A stretch of DNA of 64,000 nucleotides from Distichodus sexfasciatus (taxonomy: Eukaryota > Chordata > Actinopteri > Characiformes > Distichodontidae), in NCBI GenBank assembly GCA_032718565.1, contig JAVGVS010000025.1, positions 3,395,520 through 3,459,519 on the forward strand. Direction: 5' to 3'. Of the stretch, positions 12,338 through 23,096 are shown piece after piece. Position 1 is the first letter of the stretch, and the number at the start of each line of letters is the position of its first letter. A program made the translations under genes and the position numbers. The notes below the pieces were generated by a model, which was given only the letters and a program-made list of their open reading frames with translations, did no database searches and was not told where the DNA came from.

Positions 12338-12640
12338 TTAAGCAACTTGGGCACTTGGAGTGTGTACGTGACAGTTTGGAGGGAGCCCGTCGCTTGGTCG
12401 TTGGTTCCCTCGTCTCTGAAGCCGGCAGATCTGGCTGGGAAACCAGGCAGGAAGGCGAAGGAGCCTGCCCCGGACCAAGGCGGGAAGCCGGAGGTGGTGG
12501 AGGGGAGGAGGCGGGCGAAATCGGAACGGCTGTAATGGCAAGAAGAAGGCCAGTGTTACTGCTTATATACAGACTAGGAGTTATGCGATTGGACGCGCCG
12601 CTGCTCATTAGGTCTCCTTGTTTGAACTTTCGTGTTCACT
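12338..12640. other. GC-rich, CpG-rich segment of unknown nature
   Basis: Sharply more GC-rich than its flanks, with several CpGs and overlapping frames of 62-98 codons on both strands, as expected by chance in such sequence. A TATATAC word at about 12563 followed by a GATTGGACGCGCCGCTGC block resembles the promoter part of fish gypsy-like LTRs, but no TG...CA ends or target duplication were found. An old LTR fragment or a small CpG island are both possible. Confidence 0.35.
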
Positions 12641-12645
12641 TCCAT

Positions 12646-12893
12646 GTGTAACGGTTAGGGAGTTGGTCCTGTGAACAGAATGGTCGGTGGTTCGAATCCC
12701 GAACTGAAAACGGTACCACTGTTGTACTCTTGAGCAAGGTTCTGTCCCCAAGCACTGCTCCCTAGATGCTGTGCATGTCAGCTGCCCACTGTTCCTTCAA
12801 GGATAGGTCAACTTTATTATAAACGTCACATTTGATTTTGGAGCAAAATAACAAACAAACAAGAAATGACAAATAATCACTCACTTTCACTTA
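12646..12893 (+). mobile_element. tRNA-derived SINE, family 1
   Basis: Contains GTAACGGTTAGGGAGTTGG, box B GTTCGAATCCC at about 12693, the TGAGCAAGG block and the AATGACAAATAATCACTCAC tail. Diverged around 12800-12850. Confidence 0.8.
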
Positions 12894-13005
12894 TAGTGTC
12901 ATAGTGTCTTTTGTGTCTACAAGTTAATGTTCATGTGCAATTTGAAGTAGAAACCTTAAATGTTGCAAATTGGAATGCATGAGTTATGTGGATAATTAGC
13001 TGAAG

Positions 13006-13211
13006 TTCACCCGTGATTGTACGGTTGCTGGTTCAAGTCCTGGACCACTGAGGTACTCATGAGCAAGGTACCGTCCTCAAGCACTGCTTCCAGGTGCTGC
13101 AAAAAAGCAGCTCACTGCACCTTCACGGATGGGCCAAGTATACAGGTCACATTTGGTTGTGGTGCACTGTGTGCTGTGTTCACAAAGACAAATAATCATT
13201 TCAGTTCACTT
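13006..13211 (+). mobile_element. tRNA-derived SINE, family 1, 5'-truncated
   Basis: Starts within the tRNA-like head (CACCCGTGATTG...GGTTCAAGTCC), then carries the GAGGTACTCATGAGCAAGG block and the CAAAGACAAATAATCA tail. About 110 bp downstream of another copy in the same orientation. Confidence 0.8.
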
Positions 13212-13219
13212 AAATTACA

Positions 13220-13789
13220 CCATACACCATAAACCAAAGTCCAAAATTCTAGGCTTTTTATTGTAAATATCTATTAGAAATGTGAATATATGTTGAAATA
13301 ATTGAATGTGATTCACCTGATTCATAAAACTAAACATTTTAACAAGTATAATTTTCTTTCATTAGTTATATGGATGAATTTATGACTCATTGCCTCATTT
13401 ATTTACATCATATAGTTTTAATAAAGGGGGGCACTTCCGTGCCTTTACTAAATGACTCTTGGGGAATTAATTTCTAACACCCCTGCTTAGTGTTAAAAAG
13501 ATAACACTGCATAGTGTTGTTTCATTTCACCTATGTCCGTGCTAACTGAGTCAAAATGTTAACACTTAAAAATGCAGAAGTAAGAAATCTCTGGGGTGTG
13601 AACCGATATAGACGCTTTTAATGTGTTAAGATGAATGCTCTCAGTGTCAATTTAATTAACGGTAAAAACATTTAAAGAGAAACAGGTAAAGATTCATCTT
13701 AAAATAAATTAATAATAAATATTATTATTGCTGTAAATTGATTCATTCCATTATGAATGGGTGAAAATTCTTATCAGAGCAGATTAACT
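13220..13789. other. AT-rich sequence with a possible old MITE
   Basis: The part from 13470 to 13620 repeats AGTGTTAAAAA/TAACACT words that resemble a dispersed fish MITE. The ends could not be set. No gene. Confidence 0.3.
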
Positions 13790-13958
13790 GTGCTCCTGGA
13801 GATCTACCACCTTGCAGGGATTAGATTTAACCCAAATCTAACGACCCTGGCTGTAACATCTCAGTGTTGCCTAAAACCAAGATTAGATTTCTTCTATAAT
13901 AGTTGACTTGAAATGGAATTCATCTTTGCATGGTGAAAGACCTCCAGGTGCAGGGCTG
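13790..13958. mobile_element. Short MITE with CCTGGAGATCTACC-type ends
   Basis: The left end GCTCCTGGAGATCTACC and the right end, read as reverse complement CTGCACCTGGAGGTC, form imperfect inverted repeats around a 130-bp core. No target duplication established. Confidence 0.45.
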
Positions 13959-14831
13959 GTACTTTAAATAGTAGGTATCAAATTTCATTGCTGGTATATC
14001 TTGTGTGTGGGGAGACAGCTTCCTCCACCAATTTTAGTACACAAGAGACATAACACAAAAATAATATCTCAAAAATAATATATCAAATATTTACAAGCAT
14101 GCCCTGACAATCCACGTTTACATATTCATTAGAATCATTCAGGAATAAAAAATCACAGTAAATTCGGCAGCTGATTAACTTTAACATTAGTAATATAAAC
14201 ATAAGGTAGCCTTTGTCCATGTCTAATGAGTGCTGTATTTGATCCTTTTTCCCCAGCATTCTCTGACTACTCAGCATGTTCAGGACTTGTTTCAATACAC
14301 AGAGTGACCCAGTGCTTAAGTGGATTGTGTTGCTTTATTCAAGCTCATATTTTTTGCTCAATTGATTAATTCTGTTGGGGTTTAATTACAACACATATTG
14401 CTTCCCAATTGTTGTCGAATTAGAACTGATAATTGAATGTTGATAAGTGCTTGAGCAGCTCATTTGACAAGAAAACAATGTCTTTGTGTGTTCAGCTTCG
14501 CTAAGCTATTCTGAGTGCTTAATTAGAACCCCAAGGTCCTACGCAGATGTTTTCCTGCTGGAAATAAACATATTTACACAAGGTAGTTTGCCAAATGAAA
14601 ATTGTAACTTAGTCTTGAAAATGACTGAAATTCTGAGTAAACTAGTAAACAAATGAGAAATTACAAAGAAAGCTTAATAAAAAGTTAATTTGTAACGTTC
14701 TCTTTTGGTTTTAGGCATTCTCCAACAGATTCCCAAAGATTGTCTCGATAATGTTGGCCCTGCGGTATGTCTAACAGAATGTCTAACTGAAAACTTAAAA
14801 TCTTTGTGCATAAATGTTTACCACTGGGTAA
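13959..14831. other. Unique-looking intergenic sequence
   Basis: AT-rich, no gene. The part from 14290 to 14560 includes TTGATTAATTC and CATTTGACAAG words and has a CNE-like character, but without proof. Confidence 0.25.
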
Positions 14832-14837
14832 AAGGGT

Positions 14838-14918
14838 CTTTGTAGAACCAAAGAAGGTTCCCTTATGGCATCACTGTGAAGAATCACTTTTGGTTCTTTT
14901 CTTTTTAAGGGTGTAGCA
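14838..14918. repeat. Small GGTTCTTT/AAAGAACC-type repeat
   Basis: TAGAACCAAAGAAGGTTCCC and a following ATCACTTTTGGTTCTTTTC form an imperfect inverted pair typical of a small dispersed fish DNA repeat. Confidence 0.4.
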
Positions 14919-15727
14919 AGGATGTTACATGAACATGTGCCAACTTTTAGCTGTATTATATAACTGAATGATCACTATGTAATAGTGCTGTGTGATGCAA
15001 CTTGCAGTTTGAGCTACACCTGCAGGTGCAAATTTTATTGGTACTTCAACACTTGCATGCTTGTGTCAATTTACAGAATAAAATTGGATTTTCTAACTTG
15101 GAAAGATGGATTGTTAAAGCTTAGCTCTTCTGAATTAAGTCCGTCCCTCAGCAAGACTCTTGCTGCTGCTTTAAACTGGATGTGAAGTGCACTGGTTGCG
15201 AAGGGGACGGACAGGAATAGATAGATCAAGGAAGCACTCCAACACTGCGTTCCATTTTTAATGGAAACATCAACATGTACCAAATGTATCTTTTTTGTCA
15301 GTGTTTGCCTGCTGTTCACTTTCAAAACTGGAAGAAGTAAACAGCTGAAAAAGTACAAAAAATCCCTGTTTTGCCTTGAATGTGTATTGTTGTCTTCAGA
15401 TACAAGCAAGTAATCTCTAAAAAGAGCCTCAGAGGATTGCGTGCCTCTTTAAAGCAACATTACCATCTGTTTGAGGTCACCTCGTTCCAGCTTGAAAGTC
15501 AAATGTGCTGTTTCTTTATGATCACACAGTGTGGTAAAGTGGAAAAATGTAATCAGCGCTGCCACTAAGGCAATCACATGTAACATTGGTCCTTTCATGC
15601 ATGTGACGGTTAAACACAGGGGAAACGGTACTAAACCCTCAGCCACACGGGAGTAGTGCAAGTCAACCCTGTTTCCATAGAGTCGCCATTTTACAGGGTT
15701 AATATTTCATAAACATATTTCATAATT
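14919..15727. other. Unique-looking intergenic sequence
   Basis: Overlapping frames of 60-112 codons on both strands have no recognisable domain. No repeat or RNA gene seen. Confidence 0.3.
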
Positions 15728-15951
15728 GAGGTAGTTGGTAGCGTAATCGGCGGTTCCATGTTTCCGTGAATCCTGGATTGTTAAAGGTGCCACTGAGGTA
15801 CTCCTGAGCAAGGTACCGTCCCCAAGCACTGTTCCATTGTCAGCTGCCCACTGCTCCTTCACAGATGGGTCAATTGCAGACGTTGTTGTGCACTGCGTGC
15901 TGTGCTGTGGTGTGTTGACAATGACAAATAATCACCCACTTTCACCAGAGG
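15728..15951 (+). mobile_element. tRNA-derived SINE, family 1
   Basis: Reads GGTAGTTGGTAGCGTAATCG, a degenerate box B region, then GCCACTGAGGTACTCCTGAGC, CAGCTGCCCACTGCTCC and the CAATGACAAATAATCACC tail. Confidence 0.85.
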
Positions 15952-17727
15952 GCCAGTCCTTTACATTTGACTGAATCTTATTTTCATGAATTTAACAGTT
16001 CAGGAGTTTGGGGAAGGTATGAATGCTGTTGAGAAAGTTGAAAGTTTATTGAAAATGCTTTCTGCTTTTGAAAGGTTTGGAGAATGTTAAGGTTGAGGTT
16101 GTAATGGAACTGCTTCAGGAATATGGCATTACTTATAAAACCAGGACGAATTTTGAACAATTTTGTAATATAATTGATTAAACTGGGTCATAAATTGATA
16201 TTTTGTATCACTGTATTAGAGGTAATACATCGTTAATTTGAAAATATTATATATTTGATAACTTATTTCACAAGGCATTGAAGCTACGTGTTTAAGGTGT
16301 GTGGGCAAAATAATAAGCTTTTATATTAATTCTGAAAGCAACAATGGAAGGGTTTTGATTTGTTATGGACAAAGGTACAGAATTCTCCTCTTTTGACAAC
16401 TATAAATGACCCATGTAAGATCAGACAACATGAAGCACTTTGGAGAGGCTAATAGAGGCTTGGTATCATCACAAAGATAGATTCAATAGATTGATAGATT
16501 CAATTCCTATACACAAAGGCTTAATTCTGCTTTCGGTTTGATTTTATATTTAAGACATATTGAATTTTGTCAAAGATTGGAGTTAATGTGCTTGTGTTTT
16601 ATGTAAATAGTTGTTGTGATGTGCATTGGTACTCCACAGAAATGTACATTATTTAGACCCTTTGCAAGTTGGTGACAAAGAGGGAAAACGAGAAAAACAT
16701 GAAATATTTTGACATTCCTTTTCCGCATTTTTCATTGTTATAACTATAAAATTACAAATGTACATACAACTATCAGCAGGTACCTTTAGACTAAGACTAC
16801 TGTACCGATTCCAGCCCCTCATTATTGAATCTACTTCATTAAAGGTAAAATTGATTTACCTTATCTTGTGTTTGTGTTTACTGCACATGGGGGTTTTACA
16901 TGCAGGCACTGGGAATTCTGTTGTCTTCATCAGTAAGTAAAATCAGGGTGTAAATTTCCATTAACTCAAGAAGTGGCAGAAAATAGGATCTGTACGTACT
17001 TCCCCTATTTTGGATTGTATTTTATCTGTCTGCTGTGTCTGGGTGGCAGTCACCACGGTACATTTCAGTCTGTGTGTGTGTGTGTTTGCTCCCGAGATAA
17101 AGGCCGTCTCATCTGTGAGGCGGCACAAAAACATGTCTTCTAAGGTACCTTATTTCCGTCAATATTGAAGGCAACATCTTGCGTGCCTTTTTCAGTGAAT
17201 GCAATTCTGTAATTCTGTTGACTGTATGAGATTTCTATGGGAGTGTCTGTGGCTGGTGCTGTTGCTTTGACTGAACAGACTGTGGAATATGTTTACAAGT
17301 TAAAAAATAAAACTGCAAAACATCGTCAAGATCCAAATGAAAGCTACTTTCGTAGTGCTCGCCTTGTAACTCTGCAGTTTGGTATGAACTTCCTGCTGAA
17401 AGGAACAGTGAAATTGCCATGGAGAGTCAAAGAAGTCCAGTTTTATTTCAGGCCAATTAGACATAAAATAGTTAATAATTGATCTGGAAGTCAAACTTCA
17501 GTCCTGAAAGTTTTATTAGAATGTGCATGTGATTTTAATTTAACTCCAGGGACGTAAGTAAGGCCTGAGGTAATCCACCTTGCTCCAAGGCACAGCAGCA
17601 TCAGCAGGGATTCAAACTCACAATCTCATACATGAGAGATGCACATGCAAAACAGCAAACCTCTCAACTTTCTCTTCCTTTGTTCTTGCCCAAGCTTGAT
17701 GAGCCTGATGCAGTTAACAATATATGT
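15952..17727. other. Unique-looking AT-rich intergenic sequence
   Basis: No gene recognised. A (GT)8-like microsatellite lies at 17071-17085. Frames of 60-81 codons at 16.7-17.5 kb lack domains. Confidence 0.35.
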
Positions 17728-18132
17728 TTACTGATCGGTTGCAACATTAAAACCACAGACAAGCGAAGTGAATAACGTTAATTGTCTCGTTACAGTGGCA
17801 CCTCGTCAAGAGGTGAGATATATTAAGCAGCACATCAGTTCTTGATGTGTTAAAAGAAGAATATATGAGCAACCGTAAGGATATGAGCAACATTAACAAC
17901 ATCTACAGAAAAGTTAATTAATCACAAACTGCTGAAAACCTTAACGCTGTGAAGTTTATACCTTTTCCACCAACAAATGAGCCTTCAGTAGAGCTGTGGC
18001 CATCAGGCCTGGACCATCAACAGCGGAGGAGGTTAACAGGATGCACTATGGGAAGAAGGCAGTTGTTCTTCTGCAAAACCTGCCATTCATGCCGAGGTTA
18101 TTTTGACACTACAAATTATGTTGGTGGGTATA

Positions 18133-18280
18133 AGCGCTATCTTTCCGACGTACAAAAAATGTGTCATAAAATAGCGGGGGAAAATATTGGGCAAATCTAA
18201 GCATCGGTCTGATGAAGATGACTTAAAAAAAGCAATTATCAGCCGATTCTGATATGATTTCAATATTATCGCGCCTTCCA
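18133..18280 (+). mobile_element. hAT-like MITE family B, 3' fragment
   Basis: The block from CTTTCCGACGTACA to the end closely follows 63496-63638, including GGGCAAATCTAAGCATCGGTC and CAATATTATC, and ends in a degenerate GCGCCTTCCA instead of GCATCCCTA. It is a 5'-truncated copy inside the Tc1-like remnant. Confidence 0.7.
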
Positions 18281-18400
18281 ACTTATTTCTGTTATTACTT
18301 CCCCTAGAGTGTGTTCATTTAGTGCCCCCTTAATAATCAACATGCACAGTGTTGTCACATGACTCTCTTTCTGTGTCTGTGACTGCATCAGTGTTTTTTT

Positions 18401-18600
18401 CTTCAATTATGTAAAAACTACAAAGACAAAATAAGCCACTCTTTCATTAGAACAAACATCCAATTACAGTACAAATCTTGAGAGTGAACTATGAGAGGAT
18501 AAATATCGAAAAACAAGCCAATTCTTCATTCATCATAATTGAGGCAAAATGTTCAATTAATCATGATATTGATTTCAGATCTTATCGCTCAGTCCTAGTT
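18401..18600 (+). mobile_element. hAT-like element, family D, 3' fragment
   Basis: Starts CTTCAATTATG and ends ATCTTATCGCTCAGTCCTAG, a form of the TATCACCCAG-CTA terminus seen at 45318. The middle (GAGTGAACTATGAGAGGA) parallels 63800-63830 and 45212-45230. Confidence 0.5.
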
Positions 18601-18659
18601 GAAAGTACAGTACATGAGGCAGCTGGTTTTAATGTTGTGTCTGCTCATACAGTATGTGA

Positions 18660-19678
18660 TTGATGTCATTTCCTATACATGTCATCGCAGAGCAGATGTC
18701 ATCCCTGAGACCACGCACCTGTGAATTGGTGCCAAGTTTGGTGGTCAGGTAATGCACAATGCATTATGGGCTGATAAGAGGTTTAGTCCGTGCCAGAGTG
18801 ATGGAATGTGAAGGAAAGTGTGAAGGGGGAAAAAGAGGAGAACTGCTCATGATTCAAAGCAAATCACCTCATGTGAAGCGTGCTGGTGCGGACATGCTCT
18901 ACTGCCAGCGGAGCTGCCTCACTTGTCTTTACAGATAATGAAGCTGCTGGTGGCAGCTGTGAGATGAATTCTGAAGTGTGCTGAAGCATCTTAACTCCTC
19001 CAGTGCCTCAGCCATTCTGAGCTAACCTTACACTCAAGGAAACACTGAAAAAAAGGCTTGTAGTCGAAACTATTTTAAATTTTGTTTGTTCACCCTGATG
19101 TGAAACATTTTTGTGGCATTAACTGTACTCCTAATATCTTAATAATAATCAACATTTATACAAAAGTAAACCCATGACAAATGAAATGCATGTAGCCCAC
19201 ATCTGTTCCACCAAACCTTGAAGAAAATAAAGTGTTCTAATGATGTTTGTTTTTTAGCAAAAAAACTCCAGTTATAGTAAAGTACTAATAAATGATTCTG
19301 TTTAAAATTCTGCATTTACTTTTTGGCTGCTAACAACACATTGCTCTCCCTGTCCAGACACAGTCTAATCTTGAATTTAAATGGATGTTCATTTGAGAAT
19401 TCCTGTAGTCAGGGTAATTTAGACTAAGTATAAAGGATTACCGCTACCAAATATGCTAATGTGGCTAAAAATTAATGGATGCGAGTGGCCAACAATTAGC
19501 ATGACGTAATTTGCATTAGCTTTGTGTTTATGGTTAGGAACACTTTGCATGCATACATTCATACTACATGAACCCATGAATCAATTAATATTCTCTTAAT
19601 GTTTCTCTCTAGAAAACAAAAGAGCCTTATGATACATTATGATTCCTCTTTTTGCACTTTTACTCAGTTCACTCAGTT
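18660..19678. other. Unique-looking intergenic sequence
   Basis: No gene or repeat recognised. The part from 18660 to 19030 is GC-balanced with several CAGCTG/CATCTG-type E-box words and could hold a non-coding element. Confidence 0.3.
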
Positions 19679-19790
19679 ATGGGGCAGCTGGTAGCGTAAC
19701 CGTAAGGAAGTTGGCTGGTTCCAGCCCTGGACTGGTAAAGGTGCCACTGAGGTAGTCATGATCCAGGTACCGTACTCAAGCTGCCCACCA
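19679..19790 (+). mobile_element. tRNA-derived SINE, family 1, 3'-truncated
   Basis: GGGGCAGCTGGTAGCGTAACC head, box B replaced by GGTTCCAGCCC, then GCCACTGAGGTAGTCATGA. It stops near GCTGCCCACC, 28 bp before the solo LTR. Confidence 0.75.
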
Positions 19791-19817
19791 TAAGTATTAT
19801 TATACGTATATTAGCAT

Positions 19818-20245
19818 TGTAACAACCGGCGGGTGAACCTAAACGCAGAGTCTCAAAAACCAGAATGAGGGCACAAAGATGAATTGACTAAACTCAAGGT
19901 ATTTATTCAGGCAAGGGTCAAATCCAAAATACGCAGTCCGCGGGGCACTCAAATCCAAATCACAGAGAACAGAAGAGTAATTCAAAACCATATAGCGAGG
20001 GTCAAGACACAGGAAGGCAATAATGGAGAATGATCGGTACGCAGCGCTAGGCATAACAATACTTCGCAGGGAACACTTGCAAGCAAAAGGCCTTAAATAC
20101 AGGTGATGTGGGAATGATTGGCTAGAACTCAGGTGACGCTGATCTGGTAATCAGGGGTGGTTGTGATGATCTAGAACTGGCGTCTTGGTCGGATGGCCAT
20201 TCCGAGGAGGTAGATTCCTCCCTCGGTTTGGGCTGAGGTCTTACA
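19818..20245 (-). mobile_element. Solo LTR of a gypsy-like retrotransposon
   Basis: Ends TGTAACAACC...GGTCTTACA. On the minus strand a TATTTAAGG box (about 20090-20100) precedes an AATAAATACC poly(A) signal (about 19900), the order expected of U3-R-U5. The closest copy is 63014-63409, which starts with the same AACAACCGGCGGGTGAACC. The 5-bp flanks (AGCAT and AACAA) do not match, so an inter-element recombination or mutated sites are possible. No internal retroelement genes are present. Confidence 0.75.
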
Positions 20246-20379
20246 AACAATTATATTGTTTAGAAATACTTAAACTTTTTTTTACATTATATCAATTTAA
20301 ATGTAAATGATATTATATAAACATTTTAGTAACATTATTAAACTAAAACTTACATTTGAAACTTAAACATTTTAGTATT

Positions 20380-20695
20380 CCAAATTAAGCAGCAGCAGGT
20401 TGTGGTGAAGAAAGCAAAGCTGCTCAGCGCGCTCTCCTCTTAATCTAGATATCGTGTGACATATAGCCAATCAGAGACTGTTGTGGACGGGACATTAAAT
20501 GAAGCAGTGAGTTGAGATTAAATGGCACAGAGAGAAGAGACGGCAGTGGAGCCACAGTAGTGCACCTTGTAATTACTTAATATCAGTAGTGGTCAAAATT
20601 AAAGAACAATACCGATAATCAGCAAAATGCCTAATATCGTCCCCCAGTAATCGACCCGGTCAGTAATTGGTTTGAAGCTTAGTATTAAACATATT
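20380..20695 (+). mobile_element. hAT-like MITE, family E, partial
   Basis: Shares GAAGAGACGGCAGTGGAGCC, ACAGTAGTGCACCTT and GATAATCAGCAAAATGCC with the well-bounded element at 48926-49265. Its own termini were not resolved. Confidence 0.6.
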
Positions 20696-21183
20696 TTTCT
20701 GCTGTTCCTTAAAAAGTTGTTTTAGATAAACACAATGTCAGTTGTGTATGTTACAGTGATCTATTTTGTAATGCATGCAAAGCTGTGTTGTTGTGTGTAA
20801 CGTGCTACTGTTTGTTACCGTCTTGTTGAATTGGATTTTTAGCATAATGAGTGCAGCTGAGCAGCACTGATGTCTCAAATATGATTTGGTGTGAATATTG
20901 TAGATGCTCAGTCAGCTCGTCCCTTCACTGTTTACACCAAGCTGGATAAAGAGGCGTCTTCCTGGCTAAATGTGGCAGGCTTCTCCCACGGTACAGCGAT
21001 GCAGAGTATTTTCAGCATGCACTGCTATATTATTTGCTGGAAATGGACAGATTATTCCTCTCTTTTCTCAGTCTTTCCTCATGTGTTCTCCTCTGCAAAG
21101 TTTTGTGCTGCAAAATGACAAGCAGCTTCAGTGGGTGAGTGCTGGAATTCAACTGCATGAGAGACATTGACTAGGACGTTTAC
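20696..21183. other. Unique-looking sequence
   Basis: Two overlapping + frames of 66 and 75 codons at 20.89-21.17 kb have no recognisable product. No repeat recognised. Confidence 0.3.
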
Positions 21184-21330
21184 TAGGGCTGGGCGATATG
21201 ACCTCAAATCAATATCACAATTAATTGAAAATTTACCTCGATTAGATTAATAAGCATTTATTTTGCTGTGGGATTTTTGTATTCATTTTTTGCCTTGATA
21301 GTTTATCGACAAGGGCTGTGCTATAAATAT
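21184..21330 (+). mobile_element. hAT-like terminus fragment (GGGCTGGGCGATATG)
   Basis: Opens TAGGGCTGGGCGATATGACC, the same terminus type as 43871 and 51248, then becomes AT-rich and loses similarity. The right end was not found. Confidence 0.5.
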
Positions 21331-21625
21331 GGTCAACTGCTAAAGGGATATGTTTCTAGTGAAAGAGAGCACTCATGATTTAGGAAATGAAATAAAAGAC
21401 TTTACAGGGCAGAGTCATGTGACGACCAATTTTTCAAGTAAATGAAGACAAATATTGGAGAAAGTATTAACAGAATTCTTTGAAATCACTGATATAATTG
21501 TTAGGGGTAAGGTTATGTCGATAAGAGGTTATGAATGTCTGTTTTATTTTTGCTTAATTGTTAACTTCTTTTGACAGTTAATTTGACAAATTGATTAGTT
21601 AGTAGTTTTAAAATGGGCACATAAA
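21331..21625. other. AT-rich sequence, nothing recognised
   Basis: No frame, no RNA gene, no repeat identified. It may be the decayed interior of the hAT fragment just upstream. Confidence 0.3.
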
Positions 21626-22345
21626 GGGGTATTGGTGGTCTAGTGGATAGGATACTTGCCTCTGGACCATGAAGTTGTGCGTTTGAAGCCTACCTCCAGC
21701 TCTACTATCATAAGGATTCTGAGTAAGACCTTTAAAACCAAGTTGCTCCAGGGAGACTGTCCCTGAAACTAGGAAAATCGAAGTCACTGTCAGGGATCTA
21801 TTGAGGATTTGACGAGAATAGACAGACGCTTACAAACCTACAGCGGCCGGGTTAGGCGGCCGTAGGAATGCTCGCGATTCGGACAGTGATCTGGTTAGGA
21901 TATGAACCGAACGCCAACTTTCACAATTCGCCAGTGATCTGGTTAAGATGTAGCGAATTGCTACTTATTAGCCGTTAGCCCTTGTAGCGTGGTGGTTAGC
22001 CCAAACGCAGCTGAGAGCGCGAGCAGGTAGGATGGTCACACGAATTGATCTAAGTACTCTCTACACAAAGAGTTAGGACCACCACAAATAATCCTAGTTC
22101 TAGCGACACACACTCTAACAAAGAGATGAACCAAAATACTGGAGTACTCACTGTAAGCCGAAATGAATCGGAAAGGGCCAGGTCGACTCAATGGCAGAGC
22201 GATTCGCCGCGAGGAAATGACTCCTTAAATACCCTTTGAACCGCGACCGGCCGCGTCCCAATGTAACTACCGGCCGCGGAGCGGAGTGCGCATGACAGTC
22301 GCTCTGCATAAGAGCGTCTGCTAAATGCTGTAAATAAAGATAGAA
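21626..22345 (+). mobile_element. tRNA-derived SINE, family 2, split by a solo LTR
   Basis: 5' half at 21626-21787 (GGTGGTCTAGTGGATAGG box A, GTGCGTTTGAAGCC box B, GTTGCTCCAGGGAGACTGTCC) and 3' tail at 22298-22345 (GTCGCTCTGCATAAGAGCGTCTGCTAAATGC). The gap is exactly filled by the LTR at 21788-22297. Confidence 0.85.
21788..22297 (-). mobile_element. Solo LTR inserted in a SINE
   Basis: Ends TGTCAGGG...CATGACA. The flanks are GTCAC at 21783-21787 and GTCGC at 22298-22302, a 4/5 duplication of LTR size. A TATTTAAGG box lies on the minus strand near 22223-22233. GC-rich, with no open frame. It differs from the LTR at 19818, so it is a separate family. Confidence 0.8.
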
Positions 22346-22438
22346 ATAACAATATTTAAAAAAAAAAAAAGATTTAAAATCATAATGAAATCTAATTGTT
22401 TAATTTTCTATGAATGTGAGACACACATTCAAAATCTT

Positions 22439-23096
22439 CTCATGTCAAAGTGATTATTTTTTGTTATGAACACAGCACAGCACACCACAACAAAATGTGA
22501 CCTCTTCATTTGATCCATCTGTGAAGGAGCAGTGGGCAGCTGACATGGGCAGCGCCCGGGGAGCAGTGCTTGGGGACAGTACCTGGCTCCTGAGTACATC
22601 ATAGTGCTGTGCAAAAATATTGATACATCAATACATCCTGAAATTTCCTCTCACGACATATTATATCGATTTCTAGCTCCAAAAATCGATATTTGTGAGG
22701 GGAACCACAAGCAGCCTCAGATAACTGACTAGGCAGTTTAATTTCTTATTTTCAATCTTATGCGCTTTATCTTAACGTTTTCGGTGTCCACTCGTCCAGT
22801 GTATTAAAATTCAGTTCTGAGTTATGTTGTTTTGGCTGAATGATTAATGCATGGTTCATTAAGACCACCCACATGGTACACAGCAACCTGCTCTGTTTTT
22901 ACATTTTCAGTGAACTGTAGAATATCTTAATATATCGCAATATGTATAGTATCGTAATATATCGTGATATATTCATATCGTGACCCATGTATGGTGATAC
23001 GTATTTTATCTTGCCAAGGTCCTTGCCAATAACCAAACTGGCAACCTTCTGATCACAGGGTGAACACCCTTAGCGTTACACTACCAACTGCCCCAA
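22439..23096 (-). mobile_element. tRNA-derived SINE, family 1, split by a DNA element
   Basis: The 3' half of the SINE lies at 22439-22601 (AACACAGCACAGCACACC, GAGCAGTGGGCAGCTGAC, GAGCAGTGCTTGGGGACAG) and its tRNA-like head at about 23021-23096 (ACCTTCTGATCACAGGGTG, ACACTACCAACTGCCCC). Together they make one full copy interrupted by about 420 bp. Confidence 0.8.
22602..23020. mobile_element. AT-rich non-autonomous DNA element inside a SINE
   Basis: Begins TAGTGCTGTGCAAAAATATTG and is rich in ATATCG/CGATAT words (for example AATATCGTGATATA), a pattern of fish hAT-type MITEs. The right boundary is uncertain by about 15 bp, and no clear target duplication was found. Confidence 0.55.

Larger units (their letters stand above)
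17728..18654 (+). mobile_element. Tc1/mariner-like transposon remnant broken by hAT pieces
   Basis: The left end CTGATCGGTTGCAACATTAAAACCAC and the right end, read as reverse complement near 18620-18653, form inverted repeats sharing ACATTAAAACCA. From 17740 to 17885 it resembles the 5' part of a known fish Tc1-like element. The block 18035-18118 (GGATGCACTATGGGAAGAAGGC, CCTGCCATTCATG) matches, from memory of the family, a late part of its transposase gene. The middle is deleted, and the 3' part is interrupted by hAT-like fragments at 18133-18280 and 18401-18600. No functional protein is possible. Confidence 0.65.

Noticed and set aside
12650..12720. Possible functional tRNA genes at the SINE heads (here and at other copies)
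   Set aside because: Box A/B-like words exist, but the acceptor stem and anticodon arm do not pair and the SINE body follows directly.
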